A DNA stretch of 59,738 nt from Acidobacteriota bacterium (GTDB lineage: Bacteria; Acidobacteriota; Holophagae; Holophagales; Holophagaceae). Within the stretch, counting starts at the first letter, position 1. Each line of letters starts with the position of its first letter. The stretch covers positions 1 through 59,738 of the forward strand of contig JACQZU010000006.1 in assembly GCA_016213735.1 (NCBI GenBank). The letters run 5' to 3'. Positions 44,946-54,336 of this stretch are shown here, piece by piece. The translations under genes and the position numbers were made by a program. The notes under the pieces were generated by a model that worked only from the letters and a program-made list of their open reading frames with translations, had not been told where the DNA came from and ran no database searches.

Positions 44946-47117
44946 TCACGAGAAACCCAGGACCCGGCCCGCCAGCACGGTGATCCAGGCCATCACCCAG
45001 GCCAGGCCGAGCCCGTAGGCCACGCCGAAGAGGCTCCACCCCCAGCTGCCCAGCTCCTTGCGCATCATGCTGACGGTCCCGAGGCAGGGCGTGTAGATGA
45101 GGGTGAAGACCATGAACGCCAGGGCCGTGAGGGGCGTGAGCCCGCTCTGGTCCCGGAGGGCGCGCTGCAGCGGGCTGAGTCCCTCCCCGGGGGCCGACCC
45201 GCCGGCAGGGGCCTGATGGATGACCGCCATCGTGCTGACGACGATCTCCTTGGCCACGAAACCCGCCGAGAGGGCCACCACGTCCTTCCAGGCCTCCGGG
45301 CGGGAGTGGTCGGGGTCCAGGATGGGCGAGAGGAGGGGCTGGATCCGTTGGCCGGCCCGGGCCGCGAGGCTGGAATTGACGATGCGGCTCTGGTGGCGCA
45401 ACTGCGCCGATTCCAGGGCGGCCATCTCCTGCCGGGGGGGCAGTTTCTGGGCCAGGATGTCGGCCTCCTGGGTCCGGAGCTCCTGGGCCCAGGCCCGGTT
45501 CCCGATGCCGGGGTAGTGGGACAGGAACCAGATGAGGGTGGCCCCGGCCAGGATCGTCGTCCCCGCGCGGCTCAGGAAGACCGATCCCTTCTCCCACATG
45601 TGGATCAGGGTGCTCTTGAGCACGGGAAGCCTGTAGGGCGGGAGTTCCATCACGAAGGGGGCTTCGGGGCCCCTGAAGAGGGTGCTGCGGAGAATCCGGC
45701 CGGCGAGCATGGCCAGCGCGAATCCCAGGAAATGCATGGCGAGGACGGCCAGGGCGGCCGCCAGGGGGCGGAAGAAGGTCCCCGCAATCAGGATGTAGAC
45801 CTGGAGGCGCGCCGAGCAGGAGACCAGGGGCGCCACCAGGATGGTGATGAAGCGGTCGGAGCGGCTCTCGATGGTGCGCGTGGCCTGGACCGCGGGCACG
45901 TTGCAGCCGGTACCCATGACCAGGGGGATGAAACTCTTCCCGTGGAGGCCCATCAGGTGCATGAGACGGTCCATGATGAAGGCCGCCCGAGCCATGTACC
46001 CGGTGTCCTCCAGAAAGGCGATGCACCCCATCAGGAGCATGATCACGGGAACGAACACCACCACGGCCCCGACCCCGGGGATGATCCCGTCCACGACGAG
46101 GCTCGCCACCTCCCCCGGGGGGAGCAGGGCTCCCAGGCGGTCGTGGATCCAGGAGAATCCCAGGGCGATCCAGTCCTGGGGGTACTTCCCGAGCACGAAG
46201 GTCAGGCTGTAGACGGCCACCATCACCAGGACGAAGATCGGGATGCCCAGCCAGCGGTGGGTGAGAACGCTGTCGAGGCGGTCCGTGGCCCCCCTGGGAA
46301 CCACCTTGGGCGCGCGAAGGACCTCCTTCACCAGGCCGTGGGCGAAACCGTACCGGCGCTCCGCGAGGAGGGTGGGGCAGTCGTCCCCCAGGTGCCGCTC
46401 CAGGAAGGCACGGCTGGCTTCCGCCTGGGCCTGGACCGCGGTCTGGGCATGGCTTTCGGCCACGAGGGCGGCGGCCTGGGCGGATCCTTCGAGGAGCTGG
46501 ATCGCGAGCCACCGGGGGGGAATGCGCCGGACGAGTTGTTCATCTCGCCGGATGTCCCCCTCCAGCTTCCGCAGTTCGCCCTCGATGTCCTCCCCGTACC
46601 CCACGTGGATCGGCCGCCGCAACTCCTGTCCCTGCGCCAGCGCCGCCAGGACCGATTTCAACTCCTCGACCCCCTCCCCGCGGCTGCCCACTGTCCGGAC
46701 CACGGGCCCCCCCAGGAGGGTGGCCAGGGTGGGAATGTCCAGGGTCATGCCCAGGCGCGCGGCGTCGTCCGCCATGTTGAGGGCGAAGGCCAGGGGCTTC
46801 CCCAGCTCCAGCAGGAGGGTGCTCAGGTAAAGGTTCCGCTCGAGGTTCGAGGCGTCCAGGACGTTGAGGATGAGGTCGGGTTCGGGCGAGGCCAGGTACT
46901 GGGCCGTGATCCGCTCATCCTCGCTTTTCGCCGCCAGGGAGTAGGTCCCGGGCAGATCGACCACCTCGATCTCGAGGCCATCCTGGAGGAACTCCCCGGA
47001 GCGGCGTTCGACGGTCACCCCCGGCCAGTTCCCGACGTGGTGCCGTGAACCGGTGAGGGCGTTGAAGAGCGTCGTCTTCCCGCAGTTGGGGTTCCCCGCG
47101 AGGGCCACCGTGACCAT
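44946..47117 (-). CDS. feoB: Ferrous iron transporter FeoB
   Basis: The 723-aa protein has an N-terminal G domain (G1 GNPNCGKTT at residues 8-16, G3 DLPGTYS, G4 NMAD), a helical regulatory domain and about eight membrane spans with the Gate region containing GCNVPAVQATR. It imports Fe2+ across the inner membrane. The start abuts the feoA stop directly. Substrate availability fits an anaerobic or iron-reducing lifestyle. Confidence 0.96.
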   Translation of the reverse strand: MVTVALAGNPNCGKTTLFNALTGSRHHVGNWPGVTVERRSGEFLQDGLEIEVVDLPGTYSLAAKSEDERITAQYLASPEPDLILNVLDASNLERNLYLSTLLLELGKPLAFALNMADDAARLGMTLDIPTLATLLGGPVVRTVGSRGEGVEELKSVLAALAQGQELRRPIHVGYGEDIEGELRKLEGDIRRDEQLVRRIPPRWLAIQLLEGSAQAAALVAESHAQTAVQAQAEASRAFLERHLGDDCPTLLAERRYGFAHGLVKEVLRAPKVVPRGATDRLDSVLTHRWLGIPIFVLVMVAVYSLTFVLGKYPQDWIALGFSWIHDRLGALLPPGEVASLVVDGIIPGVGAVVVFVPVIMLLMGCIAFLEDTGYMARAAFIMDRLMHLMGLHGKSFIPLVMGTGCNVPAVQATRTIESRSDRFITILVAPLVSCSARLQVYILIAGTFFRPLAAALAVLAMHFLGFALAMLAGRILRSTLFRGPEAPFVMELPPYRLPVLKSTLIHMWEKGSVFLSRAGTTILAGATLIWFLSHYPGIGNRAWAQELRTQEADILAQKLPPRQEMAALESAQLRHQSRIVNSSLAARAGQRIQPLLSPILDPDHSRPEAWKDVVALSAGFVAKEIVVSTMAVIHQAPAGGSAPGEGLSPLQRALRDQSGLTPLTALAFMVFTLIYTPCLGTVSMMRKELGSWGWSLFGVAYGLGLAWVMAWITVLAGRVLGFS

Positions 47118-47381
47118 TCAGGCCTCCGGCACCACGAGGATGCACGCGCTCTCCTCTTTCCGGAGGGAGAGGTGCGTTCCCCTGATCACCAACTCCATGG
47201 GATCGCCCATGGGGGCAAGGCGCTCCACCCGGATCCGGGTGCCCCGGATGAAACCCATTTCCAGAAGGCGTTGCCGGATCTCCCCCTTGGCCTCCACGCT
47301 GTGAACCTTGGCGAAGGCCCCCGGGGGCAACTGGTCCAGGGGGAGAGGGAGTTGTTGAGACGTATTCTCAATTTCTATCAT
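47118..47381 (-). CDS. feoA: Ferrous iron transport accessory protein FeoA
   Basis: FeoA is a small SH3-like cytoplasmic protein required for FeoB activity. The product is 87 aa from the ATG at 47381; a GTG one codon upstream is also possible. It has the family pattern RQRLLEMGFIRGTRIRVERLAPMGDP and a C-terminal LRKEESACILV. It is the first gene of feoA-feoB-Cys-rich. A palindrome resembling a Fur box overlaps its first codons. Confidence 0.92.
   Translation of the reverse strand: MIEIENTSQQLPLPLDQLPPGAFAKVHSVEAKGEIRQRLLEMGFIRGTRIRVERLAPMGDPMELVIRGTHLSLRKEESACILVVPEA
47355..47371. promoter_or_regulatory. Candidate Fur-type operator at feoA start
   Basis: The perfect palindrome TTGAGA-N5-TCTCAA contains a 7-1-7 arrangement (TGAGACG-T-ATTCTCA) close to the Fur core TGATAAT-N-ATTATCA: six of seven matches in one half, four of seven in the other. 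It lies within codons 4-9 of feoA, where repressor binding could block transcription. A Fur-family gene is present at 55046-55555. The assignment is from pattern only. Confidence 0.5.
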
Positions 47382-47473
47382 CACTCCAGTGTAATCTCCC
47401 CACCCCCCCGTTCAAGCCCCGGGGACGGGATTCGGACCCGTGGATGTAGAATGCCTGGTACCTACGGATTTCC

Positions 47474-48028
47474 ATGACGCTGCCCAACATCCTGACCCTC
47501 GCCAGGATCCTGGCCATTCCATTCTTCGCCATCGCCCTCTGGTACGGGCACCATGCCCAGGCCTGCATCATCTTCGTGGCCGCCGGCCTGACGGACCTGC
47601 TGGATGGGCTCATCGCCCGGACCTGGAACATGGGGTCGGAACTGGGAGCCATCCTGGACCCCGCAGCGGACAAACTGCTGATGACGACGGCGTTCGTCCT
47701 CATGGCCTGGCCGCGGGACCACTACGTCGCCCCGGTGCCGGTCTGGGTGGCGATCCTGGCCATTTCCAGGGATGTGGTCATCTCCGTGTTCGCCTTCACC
47801 AACCTGGCCAGGGGAGGATCGTTGAGGGGGGTCCCCTCCATGCTGGGAAAGGTCACCACCGCCACCCAGCTCGTGGCCTTGTCCCTGGGGCTCCTGATGA
47901 ACGCCCAGGGCCCCCAGGCCTGGCAGCGGTGGTTCAATCCCTGGATGTACTACCTGGTGGCCGCCCTGGTGCTGGGCTCGGGAATCCACTACTTCCTGAG
48001 GACCCATCGGCAGGAGCGGCCGGTCTAG
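47474..48028 (+). CDS. pgsA: CDP-diacylglycerol--glycerol-3-phosphate 3-phosphatidyltransferase
   Basis: PgsA makes phosphatidylglycerophosphate, the committed step to phosphatidylglycerol. The 184-aa membrane protein has the CDP-alcohol motif spread over residues 41-67: DLLDGLIAR, then GSELGAILDPAADK. Length and the MTLPNILTLARI start are typical. It diverges from feoA and its stop overlaps the glycosyltransferase end by 3 bp on the opposite strand. Confidence 0.92.
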   Translation: MTLPNILTLARILAIPFFAIALWYGHHAQACIIFVAAGLTDLLDGLIARTWNMGSELGAILDPAADKLLMTTAFVLMAWPRDHYVAPVPVWVAILAISRDVVISVFAFTNLARGGSLRGVPSMLGKVTTATQLVALSLGLLMNAQGPQAWQRWFNPWMYYLVAALVLGSGIHYFLRTHRQERPV

Positions 48029-48993
48029 GCGCGCACCCCCGGGGCAGGATCCCGGTAGCGCCATGGACTCAGCAGGCGCTTGGTGCGGAGGCCCAGGACC
48101 ATGCGAAGTATCTTGGTGTTCCGGCCCAGGACGTGAAGGCGAGGAATCCAGTAGAGGCTCCGCCGCCGCTGCCAGAGGAGGGCCACCAGGGCGGGGCAGA
48201 ACCAGGCTTCCCGCCAGGCCAGGAAGGCCCGGTGGAGTTCCATGAAGTAGGGCTGGTGGGGGCCCGGCCACTCGGAAAGGCGCCCGATCCAGCGGATCCT
48301 CTGGTCGGTCGCCTCCAGGCGGGGCCTCCTGCGCCGACTCGGGGAAGTCCCTGATAGATCGGTCACCGTCGCGGCGTGCTGACGGTAGTGGACCCAGACC
48401 TCGGGGACGAAGGTGATTCCCCTGCCCGAGGCGGCCACGAAGGCCAGCCACCAGTCGTGGAAGCATCCCTCGGGGAAGGGGCAGGCCTTCTCCACCAGGT
48501 CCCGCCGCGCCAGCAGGGCATGCCCCGAGACAGCGTTGGCGAAGGTGAAGGCCACCGGGTCCCGACCGGAGTACATGTTCAGGAGGTCCGAGACCTTTTT
48601 CCCCATCGGCCGGCCCTCCTCGTCCATGAAGGCCGAATCGCAATAGGCCAGGTCGTGGTCCCCCAGGGCCGCCAGGAGCCCGGAGATCTTTTGGGGTTGC
48701 CAGCGGTCGTCCTGGTCGCAGGGAGCGATGAAGGCCCCCCGCGTGAGGTTGAAGGCCCGTTCAAAATTCTTGAGGAAACCCAGGTTCCGGTCGTTCCGGA
48801 ACACACGCAGGCGGGGGTCCCTCTGGGCAAAGGTCTGGAGGATGTCCGCCGTCCCGTCCGTGGAGGCGTCGTCCACCGCGACCACTTCAAGGTTGGGCCA
48901 GTCCTGGGCCAGAAGTGATTCCACCTGCTCTCCCAGGTGGCGCGCCCCGTTGTAGGTGCACAGGGCGACGGAGACCAGGGGCGGATGGGACAT
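48025..48993 (-). CDS. Family 2 glycosyltransferase
   Basis: The 322-aa protein has the GT-A nucleotide-sugar domain: VSVALCTYNGARHL, VDDASTDGT, and QDD for the metal-binding Asp at PCDQDDRW. It resembles alpha-L-Rha or beta-glycosyl GT2 enzymes of surface polysaccharide synthesis; the donor and acceptor are unknown. No membrane span is obvious. The ATG overlaps the methyltransferase stop by one base (TGATG). Confidence 0.88.
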   Translation of the reverse strand: MSHPPLVSVALCTYNGARHLGEQVESLLAQDWPNLEVVAVDDASTDGTADILQTFAQRDPRLRVFRNDRNLGFLKNFERAFNLTRGAFIAPCDQDDRWQPQKISGLLAALGDHDLAYCDSAFMDEEGRPMGKKVSDLLNMYSGRDPVAFTFANAVSGHALLARRDLVEKACPFPEGCFHDWWLAFVAASGRGITFVPEVWVHYRQHAATVTDLSGTSPSRRRRPRLEATDQRIRWIGRLSEWPGPHQPYFMELHRAFLAWREAWFCPALVALLWQRRRSLYWIPRLHVLGRNTKILRMVLGLRTKRLLSPWRYRDPAPGVRA

Positions 48994-49652
48994 CAGGGCC
49001 GGGGTCGGGCCAGGACGACGAACTGGAGGAACTTCATGTCGCGGAGGCCCCCCGCGAAAGCCAGGCGGTCCAGCCACCGGAGCCGACGGGGCACCTTGGC
49101 CCCCACCAGGCCCTCCACGGAAATCACCTGGAAGCCTGATTCCTCCATCATCCGGACCATGGAGCGGCGCGTGAAAAAGCGCAGGTGGGTCTGGTCGAGG
49201 ACGCCCTCGGCGCGGTATCGCCAATCCCCCTCGAAGAGCAGGTCTCCCAGGACGCTGTGGTGCAGGACGTTGGGAATGCAGGCGAAGAGGACCCCTCCGG
49301 GTGACAGCTTGGGGCGCACCAGGGACAGGACGCCCCAGGGGTCCGGGAGGTGCTCCAGGACGTCGTTGAAGGAGATGCAGTCGAAGTGGCCGTCCGGAAC
49401 CTGGGGAAGGCAGGTCTCGGCGGTCCCGGCCAGGACCTTGTCGAGTTTCTCCGCGGCCCGGGCCGCCGCGTCCGGGAAGGGCTCGATCCCCCACACCTCG
49501 ATGCCCCTGGACCGTTTCACCTGGGCTCCGAAGGTCCCCCCGGAGCACCCCACGTCCAGCAGGCGCGTGAGGGTGGCGGGAAGATGGGGCAACAAGGAAC
49601 TCCGATCGCTGTCGAAATAGTCCCCGTTCTTCTTCAGGTAATCGTGGTCCAT
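48993..49652 (-). CDS. SAM-dependent methyltransferase (class I)
   Basis: The 219-aa protein shows the AdoMet-binding motif LLDVGCSGGTFGA near residue 31, the acidic GIEPFPDAA and a post-I DVLEHLPDP segment, as in methyltransferases found in polysaccharide gene clusters. The start at 49652 is preferred over 49700, whose extra residues are Pro/Gly filler. Coupled to the glycosyltransferase, it probably modifies a surface glycan. Confidence 0.85.
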   Translation of the reverse strand: MDHDYLKKNGDYFDSDRSSLLPHLPATLTRLLDVGCSGGTFGAQVKRSRGIEVWGIEPFPDAAARAAEKLDKVLAGTAETCLPQVPDGHFDCISFNDVLEHLPDPWGVLSLVRPKLSPGGVLFACIPNVLHHSVLGDLLFEGDWRYRAEGVLDQTHLRFFTRRSMVRMMEESGFQVISVEGLVGAKVPRRLRWLDRLAFAGGLRDMKFLQFVVLARPRP

Positions 49653-49771
49653 CCCTCCCCTGCCCGCCGGGGGGCCCCGTGGCCCCGGGAAGGGTAGCAC
49701 GAGGCTCGCCCTGCCCTGCGGAGCCCCGCTCAGGCTAGAGTGGTCCTTCCCCCTGACTGGGAGAGGAACCC

Positions 49772-50557
49772 TTGAGGAAACCGCCGAAGAAGCCTGTCCG
49801 GAGACCCGCCGACCCGGGTCCGGCCGGAACCCGGACCAGGGTCCCCTCCCCGGGAGAGCGCCTCCAGAAGATCCTGGCCCACGCGGGGGTCGACTCCCGG
49901 CGGAAATGCGAGGAGCTGATCCTGGCGGGCCGGGTCCGGGTCAACGGGACGGTCGTCACCGAACTGGGGGCCAAGGCGGATCCGCGGAGGGACGAGGTCA
50001 CCCTGGACTTCCAGCCCATCCGCCGCGAAGAGGCTGTCTACATCCTCATGAACAAGCCGAAGGGCTACGTGACCACCGTGAAGGACGACCAGGGCCGGCC
50101 CACGGTCATGGCCCTCCTGAAGGGCGTGCCGGCCCGGGTCTACCCCGTGGGGAGGCTGGACTTCAACTCGGAGGGCCTCCTGCTCCTGACCAACGACGGG
50201 GAGCTGGCCCAGCGCATGGGGGCCCCGGAATTCCACATCCCGAAGATCTACCTCGTGAAGGTCCACAGGATCCCCTCCCGGGAGATCCTGGACGAGTTCC
50301 GCGCCGGCTTCCGCCTCTCGGGACGCCGCCTCAAGCCGTGCCAGGTGGAGATGGTCGAGCGTTCGGAGAACCCCTGGCTCCGGATCACCCTCATCGAGGG
50401 AAAGAACCGGCAGATCCGCCGGATGTTCGAGGCGGTGGGACACCCGGTCCACAAACTGCGGAGGATCCAGTTCGGCCCCCTGGAGGACCCGGCGCTCAAG
50501 CCCGGTGCGTGGCGATTCCTGACCCCCCAGGAGATCGGGGCCTTGAAACACCTCTGA
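49772..50557 (+). CDS. rluB: RluB-type 23S rRNA pseudouridine synthase
   Basis: The 261-aa protein has an N-terminal S4 RNA-binding domain (ERLQKILAHAGVDSRR) and a catalytic domain with GRLDFNSEGLLLLTNDG carrying the active Asp. It also has the family IEGKNRQIRRMF segment. RluB and related RsuA/RluE enzymes share this layout; RluB, modifying 23S rRNA helix 89, is the best fit. The start is TTG with GAGAGGA upstream. A basic disordered tail precedes the S4 domain. Confidence 0.88.
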   Translation: MRKPPKKPVRRPADPGPAGTRTRVPSPGERLQKILAHAGVDSRRKCEELILAGRVRVNGTVVTELGAKADPRRDEVTLDFQPIRREEAVYILMNKPKGYVTTVKDDQGRPTVMALLKGVPARVYPVGRLDFNSEGLLLLTNDGELAQRMGAPEFHIPKIYLVKVHRIPSREILDEFRAGFRLSGRRLKPCQVEMVERSENPWLRITLIEGKNRQIRRMFEAVGHPVHKLRRIQFGPLEDPALKPGAWRFLTPQEIGALKHL

Positions 50558-50629
50558 TCCCCATGCCTTCCCGGGGTCCTTGGCGCTACCCTGGAGCCAG
50601 CCCGGCCCCCCCTTCCCGCGAGTCCTTCC

Positions 50630-51379
50630 GTGAACCCCTACGACCTCCTCGAAATCAAACCTGGCGCCACCGCGGACGAAATCAAGACCGCCTACCACCG
50701 GCTGGCCAAGCAGTGGCACCCGGACCGCTTCACCGGCCCGGAGAAGGAGCAGGCGGAACACCGGTTCCGGCAGCTGACCGAGGCCTTCAACATGGTCAAG
50801 TCCAGCGCCCCCGCGGCCCGGCCCATCGAATTGGACCACAACAAGCCGCAGGCGTCGGACCCCAGCGCCACCATCCCCTCGGCGCCCGCTCCGGGGGCCC
50901 CCACCCCCATCGTGGTGCGGCCCGCGGATGTCCACACCGCCACGCAGGACTGGTACGCGAACGCCAAGAAGGCCTACGAGGGCAACCGCTTCGGCGAAGC
51001 CCTGGGCCTGATCCAGTACGCCCTGAAGCTCGATTCGGAGAAATGGGACTACCACGCCCTGCAGGCCAAGATCCTGGAAGCCATGGGGACCGACAAGCGC
51101 TCCCTCGTGGGGGCCCTCGAGAACTGCCTCCGGCTGAACAACCGGGACGCCGACGCCGCCATCAAGCTCGCGGAGACCTACCAGGCCCTGGGGATGTACG
51201 CCCGGGCGACGCGCTACTGGGAGTGGGCCCGGAACCTGGCCCCCGACCATCCCTACTTCGTGAAGCAGCGGGCCAGCGCCAAGGAAAAGGCCATGGAAAC
51301 CGCGGAGGGCCTCGGCGGGACCCTGAAGATGTGGGTGGACCAGGCCAAGGACGCCCTCTCCCGCATCACCAAGCGCTGA
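50630..51379 (+). CDS. DnaJ-domain protein with TPR-like C-terminus
   Basis: The 249-aa protein starts with a J domain (NPYDLLEIKPGATADEIKTA, with the HPD motif in WHPDRF near residue 33). A Pro/Ala linker follows, then three to four helical hairpins resembling tetratricopeptide repeats (NAKKAYEGNRFGEALGLIQY; LAETYQALGMYARATRYWEW). It is likely a DnaK co-chaperone with a client- or complex-binding tail. The start is a GTG at 50630. Partner unknown. Confidence 0.85.
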   Translation: MNPYDLLEIKPGATADEIKTAYHRLAKQWHPDRFTGPEKEQAEHRFRQLTEAFNMVKSSAPAARPIELDHNKPQASDPSATIPSAPAPGAPTPIVVRPADVHTATQDWYANAKKAYEGNRFGEALGLIQYALKLDSEKWDYHALQAKILEAMGTDKRSLVGALENCLRLNNRDADAAIKLAETYQALGMYARATRYWEWARNLAPDHPYFVKQRASAKEKAMETAEGLGGTLKMWVDQAKDALSRITKR

Positions 51380-51403
51380 CCCCTGCTGGAACGGCGGCGG
51401 CCC

Positions 51404-52087
51404 CTAGAGGGGCTCCTCCAGGAAATCCATGAGGTGGCCGCTCTTGCGGGCCTTGGTCTGGAGGTAGAACAGGTTGTGGGGGTTGGACGCGGCCTGGTGG
51501 GCCTCCCGCTGGACGTGGATCCCCGCCTCCTCGAGGGCCTCGATCTTCCGGGGGTTGTTCGTGAGGAGGCGGACCTTGTGGATCCCGAAGAAGCGCAGCA
51601 TCTCCACCGCGCAGTCGTAGGTCCGGAGGTCGTCGGCGAAGCCGAGGCGGTGATTCGCCTCGACGGTGTCCAGACCCTGTTCCTGGAGGGCGTAGGCCTT
51701 CAGCTTGTTCAGAAGGCCGATGCCCCGGCCCTCCTGGCGCAGGTAGAGGACGATGCCCCCGTGCTCGCCGGTGTAGCGGAGGGCGGATTCCAGCTGGGCC
51801 CTGCAGTCGCAGCGAAGGCTGCCCATGACGTCCCCGGTCCAGCACTCGCTGTGGATCCGCACGGGGACCCGCTTCCGGGCGTCGATCTCACCGCTGACGA
51901 TGGCCAGGTGCTCCTTCCCCGTCAGGCGCTCCGCGAACCCGTACACCGTGAATTTCCCGAAGGTGCTAGGAACGGTGGCCTTGGCGACGAAGGGAAGGGC
52001 CTCCGTCTCGAAGCGGGTCACCACTTCCAGCGGGGAGTCGGGCCCGAGTCCGAGCCGTGGGGCGCTGCTGCTGTCTTTGGGGGCCAT
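51404..52087 (-). CDS. ribA: GTP cyclohydrolase II
   Basis: RibA converts GTP to the pyrimidine precursor of riboflavin. The 227-aa protein has zinc-binding cysteines (Cys in SECWTGDV and LRCDCRAQ), the QEGRGIGL loop and the late TNNPRKIEAL motif. There is no fused DHBP synthase domain. The ATG at 52087 follows AAGGAAGG. It is 65 bp downstream of nrnA on the same strand. Confidence 0.94.
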   Translation of the reverse strand: MAPKDSSSAPRLGLGPDSPLEVVTRFETEALPFVAKATVPSTFGKFTVYGFAERLTGKEHLAIVSGEIDARKRVPVRIHSECWTGDVMGSLRCDCRAQLESALRYTGEHGGIVLYLRQEGRGIGLLNKLKAYALQEQGLDTVEANHRLGFADDLRTYDCAVEMLRFFGIHKVRLLTNNPRKIEALEEAGIHVQREAHQAASNPHNLFYLQTKARKSGHLMDFLEEPL

Positions 52088-52152
52088 GGATCCTTCCTTG
52101 AGGGCTTGGTCCGATCCGGAGGGGCGGGAAAAGCGCCCGGGCGAGGGCCGGG

Positions 52153-53151
52153 TCAGGGGGGGAGGTCCGAACGGACCTGCGCGACCACCGCTTCGTCCAC
52201 CCGGCGCGAGGCCTCCGCCAGGCTGGTCTCCAGGCGGGCCCCGGAGGCCAGGGTGTGGCCTCCGCCGCCGAAACGGCGGGCCACGGCGTTCACGTCCACC
52301 CGCTCCCGGGACCGCAGGCTGACCTTGATGCGGCCGTCCCGGGCCTCGTAGAGCAGGACGCTCACTTCCACGCCGGCCAGTTCGAGGGGCTTGTTCACCA
52401 GGCGGTCCAGGTCGTCGTGGTCCGCCCCGCAGGCGGCCAGGTCGGCCAGGGTCACCTGGAGGCGGGCGTAGGCCCCGCCTTCCAGGAGTTCCAGGCCCTG
52501 GAAGGCCCGGCCGAAGAGGCGGAGCTTCTGGGGTCGCTCCTGCCAGAAGAGCTGCTGGTAGGCCCGGGCGGGCCGAACGCCCTGGTCGATGAGGTCCGCC
52601 GCCGCCCGGTGGATGGCCGCGGTGCTGTTGGAGAACTGGAAATTGCCCGTGTCGGAGACGATGCCCACGTAGAGCGCCGTGCAGACCGAAAGGGACCAGG
52701 GGCGGGGTTCCCCTGCGTCGAGCAGGCGGTAGACCAGCTCGGCGCTGGCGCTGGCGGCGGGGTCCGTGAACTCCTCGTCGAAACCCGCCGGGGCATCCTT
52801 CAGGTGGTGGTCCAGGCAGGCCTTCCGGGCGGCCGAGGCGTGGAAGGGGTCCCGGAGGGGACCCAGGCGCTGGACTTCCGAGGCATCCACCACCAGCCAG
52901 GCGTCGGGCCAGGCCGACAGGTCCTTGTGACGCCCCGAGGGATCGAAGGGCTCCACCGCCTGGCCGGGATCGAGCCAGGCCAGGTCCGGGGGCAGGTGGG
53001 GGTGCACCACGATCCGGGCCTCCTTCCCCCTGGCGCGGAGAAGGTGGAACAGGGCGAGCGCGGTTCCCACGCCATCCCCGTCCGGGTTCTCGTGGGAACT
53101 GATGAGGATCCGGCCGTGGGAATCCAGGAAGGCTGCGAAGCGGTCCAGCAT
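52153..53151 (-). CDS. nrnA: DHH/DHHA1 phosphoesterase, NrnA-like
   Basis: NrnA-type enzymes degrade nanoRNA (2-5 nt) and pAp, and some hydrolyse c-di-nucleotide products. The product, 332 aa from the ATG at 53151, has the motifs SSHENPDGDGVGTAL, DHH in CLDHHLKDA and the C-terminal FGGGGHTLASG. A TTG at 53178 is an alternative start with a distant AAGGAG. The substrate among the DHH family is inferred from length and motif spacing. Confidence 0.88.
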   Translation of the reverse strand: MLDRFAAFLDSHGRILISSHENPDGDGVGTALALFHLLRARGKEARIVVHPHLPPDLAWLDPGQAVEPFDPSGRHKDLSAWPDAWLVVDASEVQRLGPLRDPFHASAARKACLDHHLKDAPAGFDEEFTDPAASASAELVYRLLDAGEPRPWSLSVCTALYVGIVSDTGNFQFSNSTAAIHRAAADLIDQGVRPARAYQQLFWQERPQKLRLFGRAFQGLELLEGGAYARLQVTLADLAACGADHDDLDRLVNKPLELAGVEVSVLLYEARDGRIKVSLRSRERVDVNAVARRFGGGGHTLASGARLETSLAEASRRVDEAVVAQVRSDLPP

Positions 53152-53195
53152 GGGAATAATCCCGACTCCTTCAGTCAAGAATATCTCACGGGGAC

Positions 53196-54263
53196 CTACA
53201 GATGCTCTTTTTTCACTTCAAGACTTTTCGGTTTGAAACTCTTCAGTTCGCTCACCACCTCCGCCAGCATGGCCCGCTTGACGGCGTAGGGGAGGAAGGC
53301 GCTCTTGAACCCCATGATGATCACCTCCTGGATCTCCTCCAGGCCGAAGCCCAGGGTCTCGTGGAGGATGAGCAGTTCCTTGCTGACCGAGGTGTTCGTC
53401 ATGAGGCGGTTGTCGGTGTTGACGGTGATCCTGAGGCCCAGGTCGTAGAAGAGCCTGACCGGGTGGTCCTCCATCTTCTTCACGGCCTTGGTCTGGAGGT
53501 TGGAACTGGCGCAGATCTCGAGGGGGATGCGGTGGTCGTTGACGTAATTGAGAAGGTCGCCGTCCTCGATGAGGCGCACCCCGTGCCCGATGCGGTGCGC
53601 GCCGCACAGGTGGATGGCCTGGTGGATGCTTTCCGGGCCGTAGGCCTCCCCGGCGTGGAGGGTGCAGTTGATGTTGTTGGCCAGCACCCGGCCGAAGGCC
53701 TCCTTGAACTTCTTGGCCGGGAAATCCTCCTCGGCCCCGGCCAGGTCGAAGCCCACCACGCCCTTGTTCTTGAAGGCCACGGTGAGGTCCGCCAGGCGGT
53801 TGCTCATCTCGGGGCTGATGTGGCGGATGCCGCAGACGATCACCCCGGTCCGGATGTTGTACTTCCGTTCGGCGAGGCGCAAGCCCTCCAGGACCGCCTG
53901 GACGATGTTGTGCAGGGTGAGCCCCCGCTGCTGGTGCAGGATGGGGCTGTAGCGGACCTCCATGTACCGCACGTTCTCCCGGGCGGCGTCCTCCGCCAGC
54001 TCGAAGGCCGTGCGCACCAGGGCCTCGTAGGTCTGCATCACCGAGAGCGTGATGTCGAAGGCCCGGAGGTACTCCACGAGGGACTTGCACTCCTCCCCCA
54101 CCTGGACGATCTTCCTCAGGCCCTCCGCAGAATCCGTCGGGAGCTTGACCTTCTGCTGCTCGGCCAGCTCGAGGATGGTCTCGAGGCGCAAGCTCCCGTC
54201 CAGGTGGACGTGCAGGTCCGTCTTGGGGAGGCGCTGGATGTCCTGGAGCGTGAGTCTGGGCAT
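53196..54263 (-). CDS. add: Adenosine deaminase
   Basis: The 355-aa amidohydrolase has the metal/catalytic motifs KTDLHVHLDGSL, THAGE-like LHAGEAYGPESI, RIGHGVRL and ITVNTDNRLMTNTS, where the metal-ligand Asp lies in NTDN. It deaminates adenosine to inosine in purine salvage, complementing hpt in this window. The ATG at 54263 gives the normal N-terminus; the frame runs on through the 88-bp repeats to 55049, but that is an artefact. It lies 44 bp downstream of nrnA's end. Confidence 0.92.
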   Translation of the reverse strand: MPRLTLQDIQRLPKTDLHVHLDGSLRLETILELAEQQKVKLPTDSAEGLRKIVQVGEECKSLVEYLRAFDITLSVMQTYEALVRTAFELAEDAARENVRYMEVRYSPILHQQRGLTLHNIVQAVLEGLRLAERKYNIRTGVIVCGIRHISPEMSNRLADLTVAFKNKGVVGFDLAGAEEDFPAKKFKEAFGRVLANNINCTLHAGEAYGPESIHQAIHLCGAHRIGHGVRLIEDGDLLNYVNDHRIPLEICASSNLQTKAVKKMEDHPVRLFYDLGLRITVNTDNRLMTNTSVSKELLILHETLGFGLEEIQEVIIMGFKSAFLPYAVKRAMLAEVVSELKSFKPKSLEVKKEHL

Positions 54264-54336
54264 GGCGCAGTGTAGCGCCCCCGACCGGCCCCGGGCGCAA
54301 TCCGTGGGGGCCTTGTGACCTTTGCTCGCCCCGGCG

